This document shows positions 1 to 13,900 of a stretch of 64,000 nt of DNA, one piece after another (the stretch's first letter is position 1; each line of letters starts with the position of its first letter). A model generated the notes under the pieces. That model made no database searches. It was given only the letters and a program-made list of their open reading frames with translations, and was not told the origin of the DNA. The stretch is from Catonia carolina (Eukaryota > Arthropoda > Insecta > Hemiptera > Achilidae). A program made the position numbers and the translations under genes. The stretch is taken from positions 129,644,171 through 129,708,170 of the forward strand of contig JAQMRL010000002.1 in the NCBI GenBank assembly GCA_035578175.1, in the 5' to 3' direction.

Positions 1-687
1 TATAAGTTGACGATTGTCAGCGAGAGTAAAACTGGACTATGCGAGAGGTGGAAGTGCTACCATATGTGCTTTTCTAAATACATCATAGCAACAGCTCTAA
101 CCATGACATCATGTTGTAGTTTTACTCTTACATTGATTTATTATGTTTACAACTATGTCGTTTTATTAACATCCCATTGTATTATTTATTGATTCTTAAT
201 AATTATCCTAAATAATAAACATTCATTCTAAATAAGCCATAATACTAGGTCTAAGCTATATTTAGTGTCCTTTTTGGTCATCAGCAGTAAACTGAATAAC
301 TGCACTCTGACAATTATTGTAGTGATAAGACTAGTTAGTCCGTGAGTTCCGTCGATGCGAGCTTATTATCGTGAGTAATACTAGTTTTACGGTAATTTCT
401 AAATGTTATTGTATTTTCAGGGTTTTCATATTTCATTACTTTCAGTAAAGTTATGTTAAATTGCAATTGAATTTTAAACAATTCACTTTCTTTAAATAAT
501 TACATTACGCCTTACTTATTTAGTGTGACGGGTCATGAACTGAATTTTATTACTTAGGTGTTTGTGGTGGTTGCATAAGGAGATACACGCTTGATACAAA
601 CATGTCTTATGCTTTCGGGTTGGCCGATGTAAGTAGGATAGATAGTATACTGTCCACTGCATGATAGGCGCAATCGTCAACTTGTAG
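1..687. mobile_element. Small TIR element (MITE-like), possibly clipped by the window edge
   Basis: The left end reads AAGTTGACGATTG from about position 4. The right end at about 670-687 is its reverse complement, CAATCGTCAACTT, with TA next to both ends. The interior is AT-rich and has no convincing ORF; the 61-residue ORF from position 7 resembles nothing I know. This looks like a non-autonomous DNA transposon with about 13-16 bp inverted ends. Its superfamily is unknown. Confidence 0.5.
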
Positions 688-1892
688 CGTGTTACCAGTA
701 CAAAAAATCCATATGAAGTTCTCTCTTATTGGTGGCAATTTTTAAAATTGTCATCTATCATTTTCTGATGTCTGTCTATCACATCCAGATGTCAGAAATT
801 ACAGAAGATAGCAACAAATGGTTTTCAGATTTGTAACCTACGCAATAAGTTAGTGGGGGCTGAATTGGGTTTGAAATTCCTGTTTCAACCAGAAGTGGCT
901 CATAACCGGAAGTCGCGAAATCAAAGTCGAATTTTAGAAACAAAAATAGTGTCATTCGATCCTCTTAAAGAGAAAATACAAAAATCACAAATGGTTTTTG
1001 CCACAGATCAAAGGTAAGCTTGAATCTTTCTTACAAAAGCTAAGTGGAGTTGATGTCTTACAATAATATTTTCTTTCAAAACGATTGCCACCAGCCATGA
1101 TACATGAGACGTCTCAAGAAAATTCCTATCAGTACTACAACAACCATCTTAATTTGTTAGTAATTGTACTAGTAATTTTGATTTCCGTACAACAAAAGTA
1201 AATAAATAAAGATGATACTTAATAAACATAAAATTAAACAAGATAAGTTGTAAGGTTAACCATTTATTCGAAAAGTATTTAATTATATTATTAATAAATT
1301 CACAGCTTCTCAAAATAATCGGTATGAAAAATTAAAAAAAATCGAAAGAAACTTAATTATTACCTACCACCATAACCATTAAAATCACGTGTAACTCGCA
1401 TTGTTACAGTTAGTAAAGACAATTAAATTGATACGCAAGAATCTATAATTAGATGCTGTGAAGTAGATGAGAAAAACAATATCAATGAAGCAATATTACT
1501 ATTGCTTACACAGAATAAAAAATAGTAAACAATAATAATGTTTGAATGACAACAACAACAACACTGCTATGTGCAAGCTCATAATCCTGATTCTAACAGA
1601 AAACTGCTTTTACTTGACTTTATTGGACATTGAAGTTTTAGGTTTCTGTTTTTATTTTTCTTAATATAATCAAACTTGTTCACCACACTTAATAATGATT
1701 CTTTTACTATGTCCTAATCTATACCCAATACTTTGCAGTCAAAAAAAATGGATCTGAATAGCATCATTTTTAGCAAAAACATGTAAATGGCACGGAGTTA
1801 ACTTACAAAAAAGGAAAATCAAGCGTCTGAATTTTACAGCCACAGTAAAATTATCTATAAACAAATGTATACAATGTTAAATAAAACCTTAC
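688..1892. other. AT-rich stretch downstream of POM121 exon 9; no gene recognised
   Basis: POM121 exon 9 ends in a consensus donor at 1892, so at least one more coding exon should lie here or to the left of the window. I searched this stretch on the minus strand for an acceptor followed by a short basic C-terminal exon in the right phase and found none I would defend. Confidence 0.4.
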
Positions 1893-1964
1893 CAATATTA
1901 AATGTAGGAGGGTTAATTCCAGACCCAAAAGGTGAATTTGTTGCAGCCCCAAAACTAAATATTC
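1893..1964 (-). CDS. POM121: POM121 exon 9 (FG repeat)
   Basis: The acceptor (TCGATAG, minus strand) and donor (GTAAGG) bound a 72-base exon entering with two bases of a codon and leaving with one, exactly matching the one-base overhang of exon 8. It encodes GIFSFGAATNSPFGSG followed by NPPTFNIG, two more FG-type units. It ends in a donor, so a further exon is required. An ORF of 74 codons on the plus strand here is its antisense shadow. Confidence 0.75.
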
Positions 1965-4900
1965 CTATCGACACAAAAATTATAAATTATATTAGAACAA
2001 TACACAACATACACACACAAAGAGTCGGAAATAGAATGTTAAAATTATTAAACATAGTCACAGCACATGTAAAAGTACAGACCATCTAATTCACACTGAA
2101 AATATTAAATAGAAAAATATTCTTACATCGATTTTACGATGCAATAAAATTATCACAGGTTAGCAAAAATATGAAGTAAATACTAGAAGTCATTAGATAA
2201 GGAATATAAATGTTTCATACGAAACAGATTGTCAGCTAAAAGTACATGCCAAGTTGAATACCAGAACACAAATAGAAAATACTGTTTCCGATCAAATTAT
2301 CAACACAGTGTATATTACCTGTTCAAGAGTTTTATTAGTCTTGGAACTGTGTACTGAATAGTACCCGATACTTTTAATACCTAGTACTGATACAGAAATA
2401 CCAACTGAGCAAACAAAAATTATTATTCTTGATTTATTCAGAACTAATGACGAGACAAGTCTTAGGAATCAAATACTATGAAACTGATACAAACGAATAC
2501 TAATAACCAAACTACTACTACTGTTACAGCAGTTCCTACTATGAACTTTGGCCTTTTTTCATGCCTGACCAATATGCAACACATATAAAATAACAGAAAT
2601 AATAAATTTTTTTTTAATTCCTAATTTGTGTACGTTGCAATCTGTTCAATTTAGAACAATAAGCAACCCCATGACTCAATGAGATGAGGATGATGTATAT
2701 GACGTGTAAATGATATTTAGTCTTGTACAGACCCAGGCCGACCATTCCTGAGAGAGTATGGTTAATTAAAACCCAACCATCAAAGTACACTGGTAACCAC
2801 TGTCTATTATTCAAATCCGAATTAAAGTAACTACCTTTACTAGGATTTGAACCAGGAACCTTCGTCTCTGAAAATCAGCTGTTAAACAGCTGATTTTGGT
2901 GACGACTTTACCTTTAGACCAACCCGGTGGGTCAAATAATAAATGATGGAACAAATTAAAATGACAGATTTGCTTTTTGTATTCATTAATTTTGTATGTA
3001 TTTTTATATTAATGTTTCGCCTTATTTACCGATTTGTTATTTTCTTTTCTATTTTATGTAGCCTAATTTAAAAATTCAGTATGTTAAACCTAATAATGAT
3101 AATCCCTAATCTGGTAATCTAAACCTTAGGGATAACTAATTTTGTGACCCTTTTAAGTTTTGAAATCGGTACGAAATCTTTGTGTTGATTATTATTATTG
3201 TGTTAATTAATTAATTAATATTTTTTGTTTTTTTAAAGTATTTTTGTAACTGCATTGTGGAATGCATTTGTAATTTTAACTTATAACTGAAACAAAATGT
3301 ATTAAGGAGTTTTGCTGCCTGTTCCTAATACCAGCTTGTACCTTTTCCAAGGTATCAGTTTCCTACTACTCGCCACATCATTAGGTTGGAAATGTACAAA
3401 AGAAAAAATGTACCATATTAGTTTAAGGAAAAAGACTTAAATACTATGCAGAAAATTTAGGATAGTATTCCTTGATATCTTAATGCATCCAATTACCTTT
3501 TTTTTAATTAGAAATCATGTAATACAGTAACAGTAATTATAATCAGTAAAAAATAAAGTAAATTGAACTTCACCATTTGTAAATTATAAGTCAAAAAAAA
3601 GACTTATAAACTTTTAACATCAGAAATCCAATACAAACCTTTCTATCAGTTCCCTGATAAAGTCAATGATTATTACATAAAATGGTACATAAACAGTATG
3701 CAGTTAATACATATCAGGCAATAGAAATTTAAAAATATCTATTTTCTTTTAGAATTCCCCGATAGACACACAGACAAATGTTGGAACTAGTGGACTAGGC
3801 TAAAGAATAATTGCTGGTAAATAGGATTTTTTGTTAACTTAAGTGTTCTTATAAAACCGGTTTTAATCACACAATAGTTAATACTACCAGACAGAAAGTA
3901 ATTTACCATGCAACACTTAATGCACACAATTAAACGATAGAAAATTATTTCTGTAATGACAACTTAAATCCATTATTTCAATGTTAACATTAACTCTTTC
4001 CACTCGTATGTCAATTATCAATAGACATAATGGACTCCACTGCTACGTTCTTATACTTGGTTTGCACACTTTTTTTATCAAGTTATTTATAATTCGATTA
4101 AGTTTTAACATCACACTGTGAAACCTGTGCAAGACGACCAGTTTCATCGGGGGGCTACTACGTTACCACACTTTTTGCTTTTGTTTTTCAAAATATCTGG
4201 GCTAGGTAAGTTGTCATAAAAATACTGCCAATGATATTTTACAATTATTTTAAATAATAAATCCCTAGCAAAGTACTCGTTAACCAATGCATTTTGTATT
4301 GGTGTAATACTCAAAACAATGACTTCGACAAAAAAGAAAAACATTATAAGTTAGGGTAGTATGTGTTGACAAAAAATGTGAGTGGAAAGGGTTAAAAATA
4401 TTACAAAAATTAAATAATTATAATTTGGCACTACTCATATAAATACGTGCTAAATGATCATTGCAGCCTAGGTACTTCCGTATATCCATTTATACAAAAA
4501 AAGAACACTCTTGAGTAGTACAACCTTCAAAACAAAACAGTACTCACACATGATCAGTAAAATTAAAGCTGTATGTATGACCATGATATCATAGGAATGC
4601 ACAATACAAACATAAAAAAATACAGAGATAAAAAAAAGAAAAACAAACTTGAGAAAAAATGTTAACTTACCTGAACTAGCAGGTTGTTGAGTTGCATTAT
4701 TATTATTATTATTATTATTATTTGCATTAAACTGGAATGAAGGTGCCGCAGGTTGAGATGAATTACTATTGTTATTGCTTTGTCCAAAAGCAAACACTGG
4801 AGCCTGACTCTGAATTGCCGGTTGTGGCGCTGTGTCGAATCCAAATGGCTTTGGTTCATTTGTCGGTGGTTTAAAAGGCGAGTTAAAAACTGATGAAGCA

Positions 4901-7900
4901 GTCGTTGTGGCCGCCGTGTTTGTCGCATTACCAAATCCGAAATTGCTGTTAGATGAAAGAGCGGACGAGCCGAACGAGAAAACTCCCGGCTGAAATGAGG
5001 AACCACTGGTACTGACACTTCCACCAAATGGAGATGATTTTGCTTTATCAGCATCTGATGTACTATTATTTGCTTTACTGAATACGCCGAATGTTGATGG
5101 CCCATTAACAGACGCTGCTGCAGTAACAGGATTAGAATTGTTGCCAAACAGAGAGCTTGTAGTTGTTTGAGCAGGTGAAGAATTGAACTGGAACAATGAT
5201 CCTGATGTACTTGCTTGCTGACCAAAAACTGGTGTGGGTGCTGTGACTACCGGATTGGTCGAAAATGCATTAACAGTAGCAGATGGTTTACTGCCAAAAC
5301 TACCACTTTGTGCTGATGAGCTGAAACTGTTAAACAACGATGGTGTACTATCCACACCAGACGCTGGAACTGTAGATGATCCAAAAACGCCAGCTGAACC
5401 GAAACCTTCAGTTTTATTCGGTATTCCATTAAAGAGACCACCACTTCCAAATGTAGGAGTTGTTCCAGTAGAACTGATGGCTGGTTGAACATTACCAAAT
5501 ACAGGTGCTGAATTTACCGCGACAGCATTAGTAACAGCAGGTGAACTGAGGTTGGGCTGAGTTGCACTGCCACCAAAAACAGTTAGTTGTGAATTAGCAT
5601 TCACATTACTAAATATGTTTGGTTGTGTACTGGAGCTCACAGAAGTAATCGTCGTAGCAGCTGTTTGTAGTGCAGTGTTACCCGCTGTCCCACCGAATAG
5701 ACTTTGTTGTGTTACTGCCTGAGAAGAAGCGGAACCAAAAATGTTTGGTGCTTGATTAGATGATGCAGAATTGGCACCAAATGAGAACAATGAATTTGAA
5801 GCAGCAGCAGTAGTAGTAGAAGGCATCATAAATGATGGTGCTGTTGATTGTGACATGGTTGATGATGATTGGCTGGCTGCAGGTGCTATGGTACTAGGAG
5901 ATCCCAAACCTCCAAAGATAGAACCACTGGATTTATTATCATTACTATTGTTACTCTGCGAGTTTCCAAAATTGAACATTCCAAATTGAGGTTTCTGAGC
6001 ATTTTCTCCACTAGATACATTAGTAGCAACACTGGTAGAAGGTAATTTAGATGCATTTAGGTCAAAAGGCTGTGTGCTAGGATTAAGAGCAAATGTGTTA
6101 TTCGTTGAAGATCCGACAGAAACCGGAGCAATAGATAGTGAAGATGAATTCGATGGAGAAATAACATTTGCTACCGATGAAAAACCGAATAAGCCAGGAG
6201 TTGGTTTATTTTGTTCAGAGTTTACTCCTAACAGTCCACTGGCTGCAGATGGATTGGAAGACAATCCTTCATTTGATTTGATACCGGTACCAAAATTAAA
6301 GCCTGTAGAAGTACCTGAATTATTATTCCCTAAACTAACTGCAAGTGAATCGGAAACTTTTCCTGTATTACTAGCAGTACTGATTGGACTGGCAGTATTA
6401 AAAAAATTAATAGGTGGAGCGGATTTAGTTTCTGTAGCACCAAATACAGCTGTTACTGAACCAAACGGACTTTTAGTTTGAGACTCCTGTTGAGGAGTAC
6501 TTGCAACAGTAGTTGCTGAAGCAGTAGAAACTGGAGAGATAGCTGTAGAAGGACTTGACGCAGAAAATGTTAAATTTGAATCAGCATTCTTATAAGTGCT
6601 ACTGCTACCACCAAACTGAAATGAAGTGGTCTCTGAAGCCGACGAAATTGATGTATTGATACTATTCGATACAATGGTAGCAGTCGTTAAACATGTCTGC
6701 GGTGAAGTGCTTCCTAAATCAACAGCTGCTGTGTTTTTGTTTTCAACATTAACTTCATCTGCAAAAGTAACAGTCTTATGAGATTCATGCTTCCCGATTG
6801 TCCTCAATATTGACTTAGGGCTATGTAACGTATCAGGCGAATTTAAAATAGAAGTGGACTTCTGTTTTGAGGATGGTTTTGCTGTTTTTAGGATGGCAAT
6901 CACACTTGGGCTCATTGAAGTAGGATCAGCATCGATTTCATCTGAAACAGAGAAAAAAAATTAGTGTAATGAATACTCATAATCAGCGTTAAATAAAATA
7001 ACGTTAATAAAATAACTTCTCAGTACTTGTAGTGTTAGAAAGTTAAGTTAAAATGGCAAAAACTACGGGTCAAAGAGGCATAGAGTCACTTGTAATCAAA
7101 CCAACTTAAATAGAACTATCGTAATACCATCTTCATCTGCCTATGTACACTTTCAGTTTCTAGCAGGGATCTGTCAATTCTCGATACCACTAATACTTGA
7201 AAAAACAATATGTATTGCGAATCGATGGTAAAAATTCAATTCTTCGTTACTGAATCTCCAATTTTCAAACTGTTGTAAAAAATTCCGTAATTTCTATGAT
7301 AAAACATATTAACCCGACGAGAACTACACTTTTAACTATCACGCCGACTGTCATTTTACGCCAAATAAAAACTCTTTTATTTCATTCAGTTTCATTCCTA
7401 AAAATTTTAAAAAATTATCATTTATTTATAAAGAATTTGTTATTAGAACCACGTTTGAACCAATTTTTTTAGTTTTTATTTACGACCAGAATAAACATTG
7501 AACATTTTTAAAAAATATTTTCTTTTAGAAATATTAATTTACATACGAAAAAGTGTCACTAAATCACTAAAAAAATAAGTTTAGCTATATACATAATAAA
7601 GCAATTTACTGTAAAAATAACAACGTTTAGGTATTGCAAATTGAGAGATGCGTTCAAAATATATCACACTTTTTGTTCAACAAAGTAACGCGCTGGATGT
7701 CTCTTTTCAATTTTCATTTACTCCTCTTGTATGAAAGTTTTTATCTCTTTTCCACACGTTGTTTTGTGTATTATCCTTTTCTAAACATGATAGCATAAAT
7801 CAAAATATCTTATCGTTTATATTGACGCTAATTATATGGTTTAACCGAGGGATAGGCGAGACAAGTAGTGTTAACCTTCTTTCTTCGGTTTTAGTCATAA

Positions 7901-10900
7901 AATTTGTCGCCGGCACTTCTAATTTATTGATTTCGACCGTAACATTTAAAGCTAACTGATGATATCATTTTCAAACAAAAACCTTTTTTTGTTGAAAAGT
8001 TATAGACGAAAACGCTCAAATTTTAGTACTGGCTCGTCATGAAAATCTCTTTCTTTAGCATGGAACACCACATCGTCAATTTTCATTGTACAATATGCAA
8101 AATACATCCAACTAAAAGAGGAGAAAATTGAGTTTAAAGGAAGGCATGCGTGATTTCTGGCTTCCAGGTTAGCAACGGTTGGGTAATTTTGCCTTGGGGG
8201 AGTAAAAAAAATACTTATTTACTTGAAAAATGTTTCAAATTGTCATATTAAATAACTTGCCTATAACAGGCAGGTGGAGTGTTAAATTATTTTGCACTCA
8301 ATCCACGAGTTCCAGGGCTACAAAAATAGTTATGTTTCTTATCACATGGTCAGCCAATTACATGACTGCTGCATGCTATATGATTACATAACTATTTAAG
8401 AACAGAAAATATAGAGGTGTAAAAGACACTATTCAGAGTGATCTCCTCCTCTTAAGGTAATGAATTTCACTATACACCCAGACTTGCAGGTGCAGACAAC
8501 CAGATTTGCAGGTTGAAGTAAAGGTGCTTTTCAGAAGGCCTGGCATGCTGATAAGCATACTCTTCAAACTTATTGAAGAAGGCAAATGTAAACCACGTCA
8601 CCTCGTTATACTTAGTAAAACAAGAGATTCAAACCAGCCTTTCGGCTGTTGACCTAAACAACAATTAAATAACTAATTTGACGAATATTAATCATAAACC
8701 ATTCGTTTTAATACAAATATGGCTATCTGAAAAAGGAATGAGTACAAATGAATCACTTATCAAACTACGGAAGAAGTAGATTACAATTCGATACAACCAG
8801 TTCATGAGATTGGGCTTTTATGGTAAATAAATTGAAGTACAGTGGACCCTCACATTACGATATTTCACTTCACAATGTGTCATCAAATTAGTCATCGGAT
8901 TCCTAAAGTCACACGTGCACCTGACCCACTAATCGTCAACCCTGAGAGTAAGAAGTTCTGATTGAATGTACTCCCTCCCTCTTGTCAAGATATCCTCAAC
9001 CATGCTATCCGCACCCTCCCATTATCAGCTCAAGGTTGTTTCTGTTTTTCAGTTTTGTCACAGCACCCATATTATTTAGTAGTATTAAGCGTATCGCCTT
9101 GGTTATCGGTTTAGCATCTGTGCCGTAGTGTCTGTCGTGTTATTATACATACGTATTTTTTGTAGTTTTGGTACCGTGTTTCCTGTGTACGTTACTGTAG
9201 TTATAGTGAAAATGGGTCCTAAATCGTGCACAAAAAGTAAAATTTCTATTAAAGAAAAGCAAGAAATTATAAAAAAAAACATGATGAAGGGGCTAGGATA
9301 AATGAATTGGTTCGGCAGTATGGCTATTCCCAGTCTACAATTTCCACGATTGTAAAGCAAAAGTCAGTTTTAAAAGACGTTAAAGTGTCTGATAGATCAA
9401 ACACAATTCAAAAAGGCATTTTTTTATAATTATACCTACTATCAAATCATTTGTACCGAAATCAGCGCTATTTGAAGAATGTATAGGGTTATCTGTATGT
9501 ACAGGCTCTTGTTAATTTCTTGTGGAATTGTATATAATATGGTCTAAAGATTGGGCAAGAATTCAGTCTCACAATACGATATTTTTGCTTTACGATCGTT
9601 CTTCCGGAACAAATTACTCTCGTAATGTGAGGGCCTACTGTACATACATTTATGCTGCTAGCATGCTTTTTTTCAATTTTTTAATATATTTTTTGTAATG
9701 TAGAGCTACGAATAAAGAGTATACGTGTTGAAGTGCACTCGATTATTTAAAACGGTTTTGATTGATCGATTGGTATTGTTGTATTGTAGTAAAAGTAAAA
9801 CTTCCAGATACAAGCAAAAGGTTATTAGAAGAGGTTAACCTGCGTTCTATTGTGCCTCTGTGTTGTTTCATTGTATCGTGAAAGTTTTAATATAAGAACA
9901 AAATTATGTTTATGTTTTATTTCCACACTGCTTTGATTTTTTTATCAGAATCATTATCAGTATCCAGAATAAAAAATATTGCTATAGATACATTACTAGT
10001 GTCTAGTAATACAAAACAAAAATTGACATACCACTTCCATCAATAGCAGCTAACATATCCTTCAATCTTCTGCCAGGATCTTTGATTTTTTGAACAGAAA
10101 TTGTCGGTGTAGATTCATCAACGTAACCACCTGTATCGGTATCACTTTCCTGCCATCTTATATCTTGTACTGGTACTTCTTTCAAATCTCCGGTTCGAGC
10201 TAAAACACGTCTTTTACCAGCTTCAATTCTTACACATTCACTACTAGGTTCTACAGCAACTGCATTATTTTTTTCAACTGATAATGTCTTAGTTGATGAC
10301 TGTTTTTGTTCATTTTCTTCGACCTGCTTATTCGATATAGCTATTTCATTATCAGTATCTTTAAATGATTTCTGACCAGACTGTTCCTATAAACAACAAA
10401 AAGAAATAAATCATTTAACTGAACCAAATGAAAATGAAAAATATAAATCAACATGCACGTATTTATAAATGTATTATGTATTTTAAATGTGCATAAAACA
10501 AACAGAGCCACACATTAGGAATATTCATGTACTTTTATGTGTGAATTGCATCCAGTAGACTCACTTGTGCTTAAAAAATTAAAAAAAAACAAATATTTAT
10601 TAATAAAAATAATAAATATTTATTTATAATAAAAATAATAAATTTAGTCTTTACTTACAAATTATTATAATGTATCAATATTTAAAATATATTCACAATA
10701 AATAAAATCCATACATTAAATTAAGTTTTTACTATGAGAGCACAGCCCCCAAAAATTTCAGCAGACATGTCGTTTGGCCTATCTTGCTGAGCATAAAAAT
10801 GTAGTACCGTATTTAAGGTGATTTATTTTAAAAAATCTTAAGACCTGTTTTTGGGAAAATTGCAATAATAAACTACCAGAGCGGATGCCAAATAAGCTTG

Positions 10901-13900
10901 CCGGTTTGAGTGTACAGAAGGTTTATTTTGGTAATGGTGCACTCGGTTGCCTCAGCGGGTGGTAGGGGTCAGTGCTGTACCAGCTGTGATCAGTGTCACG
11001 TCGCTCTTGCAAGGTTATATACAAACAATTTATTTACAAAAAAGGTAAAACTATAATATATTATTATTATTTTTATTATTATTATTATTATAAATAATAA
11101 ATTATTTTTTAACGTCATACTTATCATCTCGCGTATTGTTATGATAGAACATAATTATCCTCACAAAATTACAATAAAATTGTAAACTGACCGGTAAGAG
11201 TTTTGCAGAAACGGTCGCATCAATAGTCAATTTATTTTTAGAAATTATATAATATATTCAACAAAACGTTATGATATCCTCTCAAAATTACAATAAAATT
11301 GTAAACTGACCGGTAAGAGTTTTGCAGAAACTGCGTTGTACTAACAATTCAAAGGTGTAACAAAAGGTTAAGGATATCTGGAGTAGGTAAGAGTTTGAAA
11401 ATATGGCACAAACATCACAAAAACGTATAAATTAAAAATCTATATATAATTAAGTTTATATATAGATTGTATGACGTTAAAAAATAATTTATTATTTATA
11501 ATAATAATAATAATAAAAATAATAATAATATATTATAGTTTTACCTTTTTTGTAAATAAATTGTTTGTATAAAATTGATTTTATGAAGAAAAAAATTAAC
11601 CGCCCAACGTGGGGCTCGAACCCACGACCCTGAGATTAAGAGTCTAATGCTCTACCGACTGAGCTAGCCGAGCATGCCAACTCACAGCAAAATTATAGCA
11701 TATAAGACAGGGCAGCCGAACCGTAACATGTAACATGTATACGGTGCTGCCACCTAACGTCAATCGGAGGAGGAGGACATTTTCCGAGATCCGATATAAA
11801 AAAACATACTAAATCGGGTCCCGCGGCATTAAAATTATTGAAAATAAATGTTTGCAGTTTGTTTTTAATACTGAAATGAAGACTAAATGTCGTTTAAAGT
11901 GAAACAATGTTATACTAAAGCATTGGAAACATGTTTTGATCGATAATTAAAAGAATAAAGATAAATGTGAAATTCGATCAAAGTTGTTAGCGCTAAATAA
12001 GCTGTTCGCTTGCGCCGGCTGCGAAAACTCTTACCGGGCGCATTTCAAGCGAAATGCTTAATATCAGCTAACCAAAAAACATAAGTCTGTAATGTGTTGC
12101 ATGTGGTAGGCGTTATTAATGTTTACAATTGAATGTTTTTAACGTTGCTAATAGATGATAATTTACATCATTTAGAACATGTGATTTAATAGGCAGTTCA
12201 GTACTAAGACATGAAGCCTACCGACTGAATCTGAACTGTTTGCCCAGCTACACTGACAAGCTTATTTGGCATCCGCTCTACTTCTAGTAGACAAATCCTG
12301 ATTAAAACAATAATGTCGAGTCCTCTTGCAACACCTAACTTAAGTTCCAAGTTTCAACTTCGTATACCATTTACACACAGATCAATTGGTAAAAACATGT
12401 TTTTTCGGTTCAGGAGACTTGAAATTTCTGGGGAAAACTCAATTTCAAAAATTTCATGTGAAAATAATTCTTTCCTTCCCTATATATTAATACAGGACAA
12501 GAAAAATAAAAAATTATTCTTTAATTAATAAAAATCATGTAGCCACATTCCAGGAGGAATGTAATATTATTAAAACCGGAATAAAAAATCAAACATACCT
12601 CTTCAATCAGAGCAGTAGAAGTCGGTGGTGAAATTCTGGTAACTGGAGAAACATTGACTTTTAATAATTTACCAGAGACAGGTGTAGTACTTCTAGACCA
12701 ATCAACAGCTGAAATAAAAATATTAGATTTAACGTATTTTAATACAAAACTCCATTGACCAAGACAAAATCACAAGGGGACAATGATCAAGTGATAACCT
12801 GCTTAGCTCTTTTGATAAACATTTTAGAGTCACCAACTAAATAATTGGTATATTTCAGAAAATGTTGGCAGAGGTAGGGCCATAACCAGAACGTTACATC
12901 CTGTTTTCTGGAGTAATCACACATCTTGATACACTAAGAGAACCTTCCATTCTTTGTCAAAAGCCCCTCCTTTTGTGGCTTAGGGGTTTTGACTCTCCAT
13001 CCAAGACAAAATAACAGAATAACAGCTACAGAAATGGTCTTTTGGAGAAAAAGTTATCAGTTGATTCCGGATAGATTGAGTACAAAATGGAGCAATTTTA
13101 ATGAAAATTGGCACAAAATTATTATAGATTAATAACAAAACTTCTGGTACAATCATCTGAGAAAAATGTGAAAAAACAGGTTGCTCAAAAGATTTAGCTA
13201 TGAATTCCAGCTAGAGAAAAAAATTGAGGACAGGCCAGAAAGAAGTGGATGGATGGTGTCATAACAACTAAGAGTCTAAAGGATGAAGAAGGCATTTTGG
13301 ATTGCAGTAAATGGTCAAAGCTGTACAATGGCCAATATATTATACATAATAAATCTTTCAAATTCAAATACAGAAATCCCTTGCTATTCATGGAAGTTAA
13401 GTTCCAAAAACTTATGAATAACTAAACCCAACCTATGAGGGAATCCCCCCCCCTATACCCATAAAGATTTGGTTTTGCTATTCTTTTTTTTGCGGTCTTC
13501 AAACGGAAAAAAATAAAAACTGATAGATAATTTTGGTACACTATGACATATCACACAAACATTTTCTCTCAAAATATAATTGAGAGGCATCCTTTTTCTG
13601 AGTGTTGTGTTTAATATAAATATTCTAACCTCCAGTTTTCAATGTTATAATCTGAACATACAGACGTAACTTTTGTTGACGCTGAAAAACCAGTTTCACT
13701 AAGGTAAGAAATTGGAATGAAGTACCCAAAACGGTTTTGCTTTCATGAGAATAATTTACAAGACAGTTCACTCAAGAAATTTGAATGAACATAATAGTAA
13801 AGATTAACATGTTAAAAGATTTTACATACTAAATAACTATAATTAAAAAAAAAACAAATTTTTGTTACCATGTGCTTTCCGTTTAGTTCCTTTCATTAAA

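Larger units (their letters stand above)
1965..4670 (-). other. POM121 intron 8
   Basis: This 2.7-kb AT-rich intron contains a tRNA-type SINE (2607-2933) and a piggyBac-type MITE (3994-4391). I see no other coding potential. Confidence 0.6.
10879..12278. mobile_element. 1.4-kb TIR element carrying a tRNA-Lys-like gene
   Basis: Perfect 22-bp terminal inverted repeats (10879-10900 and 12257-12278) begin GAGCGGATGCCAAATAAG. Inside lies a second large inverted repeat (about 11020-11120 against 11470-11570, AT-rich) and a directly repeated block (about 11160-11215 and 11280-11335, containing CTGACCGGTAAGAGTTTTGC). A related inverted block lies near 12025. No transposase is present. The insertion split interspersed-repeat copy A: the flanks join as AAACTAC plus TACTTCT, matching uninterrupted copy B at about 42768. 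The superfamily is not identified. Confidence 0.7.

Noticed and set aside
1893..1964. Apparent frameshift in POM121 exon 9
   Set aside because: It came from miscounting a run of four T; with the correct run the exon is open and FG-rich.
4468..4670. Extension of the FG exon reading frame past 4671
   Set aside because: A consensus GTAAGT donor ends the exon at 4671 and the phase fits exon 9; the extension is hydrophobic intron sequence.
5234..6481. Several open frames on the plus strand opposite POM121 exon 8
   Set aside because: They mirror the low-complexity FG exon; there are no splice sites, no known domains, and the minus strand explains the region fully.
7308..7960. Possible piggyBac element starting TTAACCCGACGAGAAC
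   Set aside because: No matching inverted right end with TTAA could be located.
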